From contig NC_059396.1 in the NCBI RefSeq assembly GCF_905220565.1, positions 7,909,206-7,973,205 of the forward strand: a stretch of 64,000 bases of DNA. The letters run 5' to 3'. The translations under genes were made by a program, and so were the position numbers. The DNA comes from Melitaea cinxia. Taxonomy: Eukaryota; Arthropoda; Insecta; Lepidoptera; Nymphalidae. The notes beneath the pieces were generated by a model that saw only the letters and a list, made by a program, of their open reading frames with translations, had not been told where the DNA came from and did no database searches. How positions within the stretch are numbered: the first letter of the stretch is position 1; each line of letters starts with the position of its first letter. Of this stretch, positions 1-12,800 are shown piece after piece.

Positions 1-280
1 TTAACTGATTTACTATATTTTCGTATTATCCACAACTTCATACCTCCAGAAAATAATTAATCCTATTAATATTATTCGTACAATAGCGTTAACACTACTA
101 ACTACTTTAACCTTCATAACTTTTACTATACAACTATAAAGGTTATAGTCATCGGACTATTCTCTCAACCTTCTTAGATTTAAGCTGATTCGCTTCATTG
201 GTAACAAATTACATTTACTGTCATATATTATATTTATTTGACCATAATCGATTTTCAAAAATTTAGTTTCATTCGTGTTT

Positions 281-389
281 ATTATATCCGCCAACCAGCA
301 TTGGAGCAGCGCGGTGGACTAAGCTCTGATCCTTCTCCTACATGGGGAAAGAGGCCTATGCCCAGTAGTGGGATATTACAGGCTGAACG
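281..389 (+). repeat. tRNA-derived SINE, 5'-truncated copy
   Basis: Only the 3' ~109 bp of the SINE described at 27886 is present (ATATCCGCCAACC... to ...GGGATATTACAGGCTGAA). It is flanked by a 7-bp target duplication CGTGTTT (274-280 and 390-396). It lies just beyond the 3' end of Pka-C3. Confidence 0.8.
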
Positions 390-538
390 CGTGTTTGTTA
401 GTGGCATTCTTCCACTGCTACTGAAGTCCAAGTTTTCTTGTTGTTTTACCTTATCGAATTATATCGATATAAATCAATATTGATTTTAATTAATACGATT
501 CTTAATAAATGATTGTAGAATCGTTAACTATTCCGTTA

Positions 539-544
539 TTTATT
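539..544 (-). terminator. Poly(A) signal of Pka-C3
   Basis: AATAAA on the minus strand, about 30 nt downstream of the Pka-C3 stop codon. It is the nearest canonical signal, and a SINE begins about 150 bp further downstream. The cleavage site is not established. Confidence 0.5.
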
Positions 545-572
545 TAAATTCTAAGCCTTATTCTAGTTTACA

Positions 573-698
573 TCAAAAGTTAGCGAACAATTTAAGTTCA
601 TCAGGATCGAGTGACCGCACAGCTTTCCAATCTGTCTCTGGGTAGTCATCGAAATTTGATGTGTCCCCTTCGTACGAAACAGAGGGCACAATCGGAGG
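573..698 (-). CDS. Pka-C3: Pka-C3 exon 7 (C-terminal tail and stop)
   Basis: Residues 322-362 and TGA. It reads PPIVPSVSYEGDTSNFDDYP, continues to DELKLFANF, and stops. The terminal hydrophobic FxxF end is the feature that packs on the N-lobe in PKA-type kinases. The acceptor is TTTTAG. Confidence 0.93.
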   Translation of the reverse strand, partial: PPIVPSVSYEGDTSNFDDYPETDWKAVRSLDPDELKLFANF

Positions 699-3600
699 CT
701 AAAAGAAATTAAAAAAAAAATCAAAATTTAAAATTGTTCAAAAAAACAAGCTTAGTCTTAAAAATACCTTCTTCCATGAAAACTTTAGTAATTTATTTAA
801 TGACGCGTTGGCGCAACGGTTACAGCCATGGATTGTACCTGTTGCGCTAGCGGTTGCGGGTTCGATCCCCACACATGACAAACATTTGTATTGGCCGTGC
901 AGGTGTTTTCCGTGGTCTGAGTGTTTGTGCAGTCCTTGTGTTTATACATATATTTATTTCCGGTCTGGTTGTTAGTCCTTGTGGGTCTCCCCACCGTGCC
1001 TCGGAGAGCACGTTAAGCCGTCGGTCCCGGTTGCTATCATGTACACCCTATAGTGATCGTTACTCATAGTAGGGAATATATCCGCCAACCCGCATTGGTG
1101 GATTAAGGTACCGCCTTGTGGATTAAGCTCTGATCCTTCTTCTACATGGGGAAAGAGGCCAGTATTATTATATTACAGGCTGTAGCGTGAAAAATAAAAA
1201 TAGTTTTTAAAACACCTCTCTATATCAATTTAACCAATCATCACATATTCGTACGTGATTTTTTTTTATTGTCTTTTATATTTATTACATTCTTAATTAT
1301 TACACTTACTCATTGATAAAAAACTTGTGAGTGGCAAATTGTTAGTAATTGTATTTAATTTTTTGAAAATGGATTTTATAACTCGATAATATTCTACATA
1401 AAAGTATGTTTTATGTTATACTGGCAAGCAATTGGCAAATATTTCTTAGTAACGATAGCAGAAGTAAGTTATTATTGCTACGCTTAAGTGTCTTGCACTA
1501 CAGCCACCAATTGCTTATAATTGTACCGATTAAAAGCGGTTACAAATTAAAATTGGAATAAGGCCGATTTATATGATTATATTCAAAATATTTATGAAAA
1601 ATCTTAGAATAAAATAGAAATCTAATAGTAATTTAGCCTACCTGTAATTTCTTCATATAAACATCAGCCCAGTCGATGTGTTTGAACCATCTGTGCCTCT
1701 TTACGTCTTCCGCACCACACTGTAAAGAATAACGTTATCATAAATTAGTTACATAAGATTCAAAAATACAGTATTTTTTCCATCGATCAAATACCAATCG
1801 ACATTGTTCAAATATAATTGCATAGCCTTATTTTGATTGTACATGTCAATTTCTAACTATTAGAAATATACCTCCATTACCCAAACTATTTATATATGTA
1901 CTCAAATCACAAATTCTCATTTACGATCCCGCTGTAGTAGCCGATATCGGCTTCGTAAACAGTTATCCACATACATCATTCATTATTCGTTCGTCTTATT
2001 GTTGTATAAATAGTTTAAAATTAAAGTGGACAACATTTGTTGACGTTTACGACTTTGTTCTTTAACATATTCGTATGTTGATGTAACTTTATTTTTATTG
2101 TCGCTATTTAAGAATACTTTATCGTTAAATTCTCATTAATGTTCTTTCTTTAAAAAAATACGTAAAAGTTATTATAAAGCGACGTACGAGCTCTTTATTT
2201 GTATAATTAAAAGTATTTAGGTGATAACTTATATTATACAATTTCCTGTAGCCATGAACGCAATAACTTTTTAATATCGCCGCCGGCTACTTGACAGATG
2301 GCTTTCTAAAGATTTCTGCGACATCGAGGCAAAAAGCTCGGTGAAAACGTCACACTTCTAGAAACTACAGTCATTTGAACACATTCCTGACACATACTCT
2401 CTACGCTTTATAAAGTAAAGTACCACATGAGTGCCCACTTACATGGAGAAAATCTTGAAAGGCTATTTGTACTTGAAGACGGCAAACAGATATAAGCGGT
2501 ACAGCATACAATGCTGCGCTTGCTAACATTTTAATATTCATTACAAGATTTTCTAACGAATCTTTAAACTTTTAGTGCATGTAGTATCATAGGTACCGCT
2601 CTGGTGTAATGGTTCGTGTGCCGTGTCGGCGGAGTCTGAACACTGACGGTCGCGGATTCGATACCCGCTCGGAATGACTGTTTGTGTTTATACATATATT
2701 TATTTCCGGTCTGGTTGTTAGTCCTTGTGGGTCTCCCCACTGTGCCTCGGAGAGCACGTTAAGCTGTCGGTCTTAGTTGTTATCATGTACACCTGATAGC
2801 GATCATTGCTCATAGTAGGGATAATATCCGCCAACCTGCGTTGGAACAGCGTGGTGTATTAAGCTCTAATCCATCTTCTATACGGAGAAAGATGTCTATG
2901 CCCAGCAGTGGGATATTACAGGCTGAAACGAATTACTATAGCTAATCTTATTTAGTATTTATTTCTTTTTAATAATGCGAGTAGCCGAAGCTGCATAACA
3001 CGGCTTTAAGATCACTTATATTTACACCTCTGTCTTATAACTTATTGAGAGTACATACACTTTAAGTATAATTATAACTTTGAATCGAGTACAAAATAAA
3101 AATAGGCTTATAGTTTTGGGACAGATCTGTAATCTGTACATAATACACAGATTTTTTTCTTCATTTTGATGTGTCAAATGTAATTAAGCGCAGTTTGTAA
3201 ATTGTCAAATGTTAGATTAGGAGTTAAATATGGAAACATCTGGAGATCAGCCAACTTTAAAAGCGAATTACGTGCAGTTTTTTTTTTTTTAGACAAAGCA
3301 AATTCAAAATTAAAATGGTAGGAGAACAGAATTTATTTGCTAAATTAAAGTGAAATTAAAGTTATCACCCAGAAATAAAATTGGAATACAAACAACTACT
3401 AAACAACGACGTCAATAAATTCACGTCAATAGTAGCGCGCTATTAACAAAAAAAAAAATACACGCAAATGTCCGCGTTATATTTTAGGATAATAAAAGTG
3501 CCAAAAACTACGTCTTTCAACGTATTCCACTTGTTGAATTTTGATAGGCAGCAAGAAAATCACTGTTCCCTTCTGGAAAGGAAACAATCTATGAGTCTTG

Positions 3601-3788
3601 AAAGATTGTCTCAAATGTGTGTGATGTATCTTGTCATAAAAAATCAATATAGATTTTGAAAGTACATATGTATAGTAAATATACTCAACATAGTATTTTT
3701 AAAGTAGTAGTAGACCGTTGGTGCAGTTTATAGTGACCCTACTTTCTGCTCCGGGGGTTGTAGGTTCGCTTCCCACCCTGAGTCTGGG

Positions 3789-3843
<55 letters not shown>

Positions 3844-6800
3844 TATCGAAAAAAAATGTAGCTATACAAGTCGGCTGTTACCTATAACACAAGCATTAAG
3901 CTTACTTTAGGAACAGACAGATTTTTAATAAGTAGAAATGTTTAAGAAAATCATTCCGTGAATACGGCGTATAGATGTTTTATACAAATATATTATTTAT
4001 TGTATACGAAAAGATCCGTAACGTCAGACATGAATTAGAAATGAATCGAGTTAAATCAAACAAATGCTAATAAAAATGTGTTGTCCTGTGATCATAACGT
4101 CTACAACGTGACCAAAATATCGGTAGTCTGAAAATAACAATCGCGGAAAGTCCCGTTTGAATTAAAGTGTTAATAATGACCACGAAAGCCTAATAACTTA
4201 TACTAACAAGAACGCTAATGTTTTTAAATGAAAGACAGGTTTACAACTTTGAGAAAATTGTTAATACTATTTTCTGTTGATATCGTTGCATGTGGTGCGC
4301 ATGATCACGTCAAGCGTACACAGACGAAGCTTGTTGTAGTGATTTATTGTAAAATTTTTGTGACAAAGCCATAATATATAATTATTTGTATAACACGTGT
4401 CACCTATTGAGCTATTAAAACAATTTATGTCTGTAAACAACTTAAGCGGTAGTATATTTTTTGCACCCAAAAAAAAATGTTTTTAACCAAATATATTTCA
4501 CAGTATTTAAATTAAAAATTCAGAACACTCTTGTATAAAAAAATCAAAATTTAAATTTAAATTAATATTATAATTTACCTTCATATTGCCGAGTCGCTTG
4601 GTCCTATCCTGGACCAGCAGTTTCTTGATTATATCTTTAGCTACCGGATCAAGGTGCCGCGGCCAATCTACGCGACCATTTAGAATTTTCTCGTAAATTC
4701 CAAAAGGATTGTCGTCATAAAACGGAGGGTAGCCGACAAGCATTTCGTAAACGAGTACACCTGAAAGAACATACAAGTACAATGTTACAAAAATTCTTTA
4801 ATATAATTGTGTTTGCTGGCAAACGAGAAAAAACCGACTTCAATTACATCGACATGTAATACAATGTAGGTAGACGAAAAAATAGTCAAGTAAATACGCA
4901 TTATCAAAGATTACTCCAAAAGTTGTAATCAGATCTCGATGAAATTTAAATGTGGCCAAATGATAAACATCGGCTTTCGATTAAATTAAAAATCATCAAA
5001 ATTGGTACACCCAGTAACCAGTTATGTGGGTTTTTGAGGGATTCCCTCGATTTCTCGGGAATGCCATCATCAGATCCTGGTTTCCTTATCATGGTACCAC
5101 ATTTAAGATATCTCTTTTCCAACAAAAAAAAATAATTATCAAAATCAGTTTATAAACGACGAAGTTATCCCCGAACATAAATCGAATTGAGTAACCTCCT
5201 CCATTTTTAAGTCGGTTAAAAATTGAAAGTAAACTTCCATATTATATAGGTATCTTATAATTTCTTATTATTTATTATGTTTATTTTAGATAATTAATTT
5301 ATTCTCTAATATCATTACAGCCTATACAGTCCACTACTGGACATAGGCCTCCACAAGTTGACGCCAAAAATAACGTGAACTCATGTGTTTTGCCCATAGT
5401 CACCACGCTGGGCAGGCGGGTTGGTGACCGCAGTACTGGCTTTGTCGCACCGAAGACGCTGCTGCCTATTTCTTATATTCTCTAATATGGCGTCTTTGAT
5501 TTCTAGAGGACAGAAGAATTCAAATAGTATATTCGTTAATATTGAATTTCGAATCCATTGCCAAGGACCAAACATCACAAACAATCATACGCGAAGTACG
5601 GTGCTATAAATTATCAAAACGCATTAATAAGTCTGGCACCAAGTAGTGATTTAAATTAGACAGACGAAGTAATAAATCACTACAACGTTAAATAATTATA
5701 ATGTAAACATTACATTAAATGTCGCCCGACAGCACACGATCCACGGGCGCATGCGCTTTGACGAAAAACAACGCGCTCTCAAACTGATTTCGGCATCGCC
5801 ACGAATAGATTATAAGCCGTTTTTAAGACTAGTTTAAACCATTCTGTCTATCTGTGTGCTTAAAATATATGAAATAATTATATAATATAATATAATAAAT
5901 ATATTTATATTCATAAAAATACTAGATGTTCCCCTTACTTTTAGATATACACAGAAGCGATAATTTAGTAATCTTTTAATTCATTAAAAGATTACTTAAT
6001 TAGTAACTTGGTTGAAAACTTTAATTTGTAAAAAACCCTCTCTAAAACAAAAACGCCCAAACTATATCTTTAAAAATTATAGATACTTTTCATATAAAAA
6101 TTTAAATTTACAAGGTATGTAATTACAAAAATATTGAAATCAGTATTTTTTTTTTGCATTTTTAATGGTAATTTTCATAGAAGTAACAAAGCTCTACTCA
6201 AACTTTACCAATCTACTGTACCCTTTTACGTAGGAATTTTCTAAAATCTACTCAATCTAACTCTACGATAAATTTCAATGTCATGATGTCAGATGATGAA
6301 AGTGAGTTAGTAAATAGGTAAGGGAATCTGTCGCATACACATAGTCTAATTTTGTAACATTCTAACATTACAAGTAATATTTTTAAAAGGTGACTGTTTT
6401 AATTTATATCGAATGCAAGTACTTATTATATTGAAAATATAATTTAACTTCACTTAAACTGTGACCTCTCTGAAACACAAAAGTATTCCTCGGGGAAATC
6501 GCGAACTTTATCTCTAGATATACTGAATGCGATATAACATGTAATCATGAGATATTATGATTGATGATAATAATATATCAAAACGATAATGAATGTAAAA
6601 AAAAAATTAGGTAATCGATAATAATAATTCATGGCCAGGCATTGACACATGACATGTTTCAAAATTAACATTTTTTCTTAGAAACTATTAATCGAAAAGA
6701 ATGAATGAACAATTTCTTTGTTACCTGTAATATAAAGTTACTAGTAACATTTAAAAGAATAAAGGTAAAAAGTCAATAGAATCATTTATGTTTCGTGAGC

Positions 6801-9800
6801 ACAGCGCTTAGTGAATCATTTTCACAACGTAATAGCTTTCTTGTGCCATTATAAAAGCCATAAAAATAGCGATTAACAATGTGATAGTACTTATTGTGAA
6901 TTGTTCCAATATTTATTTAATTATTGAAATGTTACATTAATTTGTTTGTATATAATTTTTTGTGTAATAACCACACATGAGGAAATTATAAGCATTTTTA
7001 ATATCATATCAAAAATACCGACCATTCCAGCGGGAATCGAATCCGATCCATTAATATTACGTTACTATAAACCTACACTAAATAATATATAACCAACAAT
7101 AAAGTTTACGCAATGACACTTTCTCCTTAAAATTCTCGTGTCAACAGCATAATCACTACATAGACAAAGTCCCTTTCCGCTGTCTATATGCTTAGATGTT
7201 TAAAACTACAGAACGGATTTTGATGAGGTAAAAAGAGTGATTCCGTTGGAAGGTTTATATGTATAATACATGCATAATATAGTAGAGGGACATTGATAGT
7301 TTTAGAGGTTTCTAATGTGATGTCGGAAATAAACACATTTTTTTGCGTTTACATTGCAAATATCTATTTTATATTTTATATTAAGTATCAGCATTGCACC
7401 CGTGCGAAGCCGGGACGAGTCGCTAATCAATTAATATAAAATAAAAGTGATTTAAATTAATAAATGTTGTTTTTTTTTTAAACAACAAAATAAAAGAGTA
7501 AGCCTTGCATTACAAGGTCACATTTGATAGCTTAAACAGAAATGACTCACATCGTGAGATTTCCTTTTGCAAGAACTGTGAAAAACAATTTTAGATACAC
7601 TTCAGTCACAATATCCCACTGCTTGGAATAGGCTTCATTGCATGTATTTTTGAATTCCTACATTTTGCAAAATACCAAAATTGACAAATTTAACAATGGG
7701 TTTCAAACAAAAATTACAAAACTATTTAAATATATATTAATACTGACCTAAAGCCCACCAATCGACGGCTTTGTTGTGGCCTTTACTCTGAATAATCTCA
7801 GGCGCGAGATACTCTGGCGTACCGCAAAGTGTCCACGTACGATCTGTTAATTTTTTCGCAAAACCGAAGTCAGTGATCTTCAAGTGACCGTCTTTTGCAA
7901 GTAAAAGATTCTCTGGTTTTAAGTCTCTGTACACAATATTCCGAGCGTGGAGGTATTCCAGCGCTGAAACGATTTCCGCTGCGTAGAAATTACCTGCGAA
8001 AGTAAAACAAGAAATGTATAAAACTTTACCTTCTGAAAACATTTCTTTTTATCCGCACCAGTTAGAAATGTGTATAAATAATTTCGTAGATAAGTGCTTT
8101 ACTAATTTAACGATTCCTTTAAATTACTACTGGTTTATAAAAATTTAAAAACAATTAGAAATTACATAATCATTTGTTTTATTAGGGTTATAATAATTCA
8201 TATAATGGTAGTATATTTTTAATGAGAATGTCAATAATTTTTAAAATCTATATACATTATTTATATTAATTACTTTTCTGGTTCTTTACTTTGAACATTT
8301 ATACATGTTTTTATTACTACTGCTTTTAATTATACAAATTAAATACATAAATTAAATCAAACCAATAACATCACGTTTAATATTAATTTTATTTATTGAA
8401 AATTTTATTACGTTTAAAAAGTTTGCGTAAACTTCCTATATCTTTCTTTTTTCATATGACGAACATTTATATTAAATATTTTAATACATTACGTTATTTT
8501 TAGTGGGCGACGGCGTTTCTGCAATTCATGGCCGTCTAACAATTATTTAAAGCCATTTTATATCATGATGATTTCAGTTAATGATTTCAGGACAGAATAA
8601 ATTATTTCAAACATATCATTAGATTAAAAACCATTTATTTTTTTAAATGAGATAAAGTTCTTTTGCGTCTTCGGTGCGACAAAGCCAGTACTGCGGTCAC
8701 CAACCCGCCTGCCCAGCGTGGTGACTATGGGCAAAACACATGAGTTCACGTTATTTTTGGCGTAAACTTGTGGAGGCCTATGTCCAGCAGTGGACGGTAT
8801 AGACTGTAATGATGAAAATTCTTTAGTGCGTCATTATAAATACATATATGTATTCTCTTAAGGTTCTAGACATAATAAAAAATACATGTTTATTTTTGCT
8901 TTGTTAAGTCAATACGATTGCCAACGCTGGACGATGTCAGGCGTCATTTTGTGTATTATTAGAGTCAGTTGGTCGCATGAAAACTTTGTCCTCCACCTGG
9001 AGCTACATTAGAATCGCAACACCCACGCAATAAAATTACTTTTTAAAACAATTTGCTTTAATCATTACAAATCAAGAGCAGTGTTTTTAAGTTTTGATAG
9101 AAATGAATTATTGATTTAATGAATCAGGCGTTGTTAGTGGGCGATAAAGCCACATCGTTATCGAGTTGATGCCTTAGAATGGCATCATGCCCCGTAAAGT
9201 TGCTGTCTAAAATGAACTTGAACCGCCAAATTAAGCCTCTGAAGACCACGCACTGAATCCTTAATTGTGTGCCATAAAATGACGATAAATTATACATAAC
9301 GGAACCCAAGTTTCGCTTATAAAAATTAATAAGGTTACATACATGCGGCATGTTAGAAAACTAAACTAATAACAACATAAATAATAGAAAGTATGAAGAA
9401 ATAACAAGACGATATGATTTTAAAAAAATTATTTGACGTTGCCCGTATTAATTAGTATGAAAATGGCTAGTATATTCATAATAATATACAACAAATTTCT
9501 CAATAAAACAAAATGTTGTAAGTAAAATTGCTAATTGCACTATTATAAAAATAAAAAATAAATCCATTGTATCCTATGTAATCCTTAATTTTCTTTTTAT
9601 GTTGTGATATGTGACGCATTTCGTACCTAATCAACTAAAATAAAAAAGAAATCTGTTATTTTTCTTATATATAAAATTCTCGTGTCACAATGTTAGTTAC
9701 TATACTCCTTCAAAACGGCTGGACCGATTTTTATGAATTTTTTTGTGCATATCGGGTAGGTCAGAGAATCGGTCAATATCTATTTTTCATACCTCTAAGT

Positions 9801-12800
9801 TACAAGGTGGATAAAGGCGCTTAATAATATATACGGCAAAACAACGTTAGCTGGGTCAGCTAGTAACAGTATATATTTGCACATACATATTTTACACGTT
9901 TATTATTTTACGAACATAATAAGTTTGTACGGTATATGTTAGTTTGTTTATGAACGTACAATAAAAATAAATTGAGAAGTCAGTCTGCAAGTAAAACATC
10001 TGTGGAAGAATCTTTAGTTAAATGCCAAAATTGTGACTAACCAATAGATTGCAAAATCACTCGAAACGAAAACGTGTGAATGTTACATTTTATATGTAAC
10101 GAACAAAAATAGAAATGGAACACCGTTTTCTATAATCGGAACCCAAAAAACTCAAGTACCTACTTACTTACTTTATATACTTTTACGACTTATTTGTAAA
10201 TGTATACGACCAATTTCAAAAGATTAAAACTTATATAAGGCAATGAAGATAATTTAAACTCATGTTCATTTACAGATTCGAACATTTGTAAATAATGCCC
10301 ACGTTACTACAAAACAGCAAAAAAGTTTTCACGTCCAAATATAACCTCACACCTGTTCCCAGAAATATAAGTGATAAGTAATTTAATCATATGGTACAGC
10401 ATAAACATAAATTATAAAAATGAATATATATATATATACTTTATTATATAAATAACATAATAATAAGGTTTATGGCAAAGGGGACTTATCTCCGAAAGAG
10501 TTTTCTTCCAGGCAACCTATCTGCATGAGTAGGTAAGTGCTTTATATAGCGAGGCAAACAGGGCAAGAAGTATTTATTTAAAAAGGAGAAAGATGGCACC
10601 AAAAAATATAATAATTTTATATATTTAAAAATGTAAGTTACTACATACTAACAAAAACATATAAAGATACATATCGTATATATTTATGAACTATACTATA
10701 TTTATTAGAAAACTAACTAAAATTTTGTAAAATTTCGCAACGAAAAAATAAACAAAAGTTCTTCGAAGAAGTAACATGTATTAAACGAATTACTTGTTTT
10801 GAAATTGCCCTACAAACGATATCGTAATCGGATCACAAAATATTTATAAAATGGGTTATAATAAGAAAACGCACGCATAAGCGATGCGGGCGTCACGACG
10901 TCTGCCAGAGTCGACTGACCACGATCGCTCGACTACCAGCTATACAATAATAAATGAACTAGATTGTAGTACCAAAAATCGTTGTACGAGAGAGTATAAA
11001 CAGAACCTAAATGTTAACCTCGGTCGTTTGTATACGACAAGGACAAGTACATACTATACATTAGTTACAGACGCTGGCGTCATTGACCGCTTATTTCCGT
11101 CCATGTCCTTTCGCCAGAAATACCCACCTTTTCAGATCTGATTAATACCATATACTACTATATATCAGACCATTTACTTGCATGTACTTACATAAATTAT
11201 GATGATAGTCTGACTTTATTATAGGAAGACAGCCCATTATTTCAAAAACATTTTGCAATAAAAAGAACAATTTGGGAATAATCTATGTGCCGTACAATTG
11301 TTCCACTGACTGCCAAAAAGATTAAAAAATAAAGAACAAACGTTCAATAAAATACCCGCATTCTTCAGATAGAAAATAAGTGACCGTGTACTTTGAGTTT
11401 ATCTTTTAAGCTGTCTAGCTGAATGTGAAATAATTCAAAACGGATTTAGAATTCTAATTCAAATAACGAAAGTGCCTACAGTTGTAAAATTTTACTTGGG
11501 TGTAGTGAAATAAAGTTGGCACTGCACGAATACGATGACGTCATTGTATCAATCACTGCACCAAAACGCTACAGAAGAAATATATGTACCTTGAAAGTAT
11601 CGAGTCAACGATTTAAGTTTTTATATATTTCTGTTAACAGTCACTTACCACCTAGTACATTTGAACCAAATGTGCAAATTATATTTATTTAAAATATTTA
11701 CCTATAAACGAACGCTGAGGTATATAACTAACGATAGGGTAGGATAAAAAAAAAACATTTATGTACAGTCCAGACTCTATATTAAAGTCTTCTTGACTTT
11801 TACTTCTCTATGGGTACTAATCATCACTATGCATAAATGATATCAAAGAATAGATTACAATGAAACAACTTTTTCGGATTTTATCGCGGTTTATTAGGTT
11901 TTTTACGTGGTCGTCGTTTCGGATACTTTACAGTTTACAGAAACCATGGTCACGGGAGGACGGTCACGAGGATATGTGAAATATTTGTTTCATTATAATG
12001 TGTGAAATTTGCGTAAACATCAGAAAACAATAATAGATTATATAATTTGGCCAATCTTACACAAAAGTCTTATAACTTTATTCAAGAGACACTTAGGGCC
12101 TATTTCACCGAATGCTGATGAAGTTTATCTCGCATACAAGTAACGGATGCGATTTACCAGTAGGAGGCAAAACTGACCCTTAAACCAACTTCACCACAAC
12201 CAATAAACAACAACTTTTTCATTAACTACTTGCAAACAGAAATACGAGGAAGATAACGTGGAGTTTTGTGGAGTAAATATAGGTACGTCAAAACTTTAGC
12301 CTGTTTGATTCATTATATGTCAGATAGCTTTTTGGTACGGGCTCTTATTTGTAATATATTATAAGAATGAAAATATAGTGTAACCTTACCAATACTATTG
12401 CTGAACCGGCCTGCGTTTCTCAAATAGGAGAATAGTTCCCCCCCGCACACGTAGTCGAAAAGCATATAGATACACGAATCATCGTGCGTCCACCACCGCC
12501 TGCAATTATATTCTTACCGTTAAAAAAGCTATAACTGAAAAAAAGATTACTATTATTTCTTTAGTTATTTAAAAAATGTCAAATTATTATTTAAATAAAT
12601 ATACATTTCACACATTCATCACATTTTGGAATAGAAATAGAACTTATGCTTTCATTTTAATCGCATATACGACTATTTGTTATGTGTTGTATTTATTTGT
12701 ATTTACAATATTAACCTATTCTGTGACCAAAATACATACCATGAAATATTAATGCATCTCAGTGGAGTAACTCGGTGTTAGTCATAATAAACAAAAATTT

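Noticed and set aside
797..1069. Short ORFs on both strands (65 and 71 codons)
   Set aside because: They lie inside the SINE at 802-1187; the same peptides recur at 27834-28121 and 20910-21199 because the SINE does.
10884..11141. 85-codon plus-strand ORF
   Set aside because: No domain, no splice context and antisense to the only gene here; within the expectation for chance frames.
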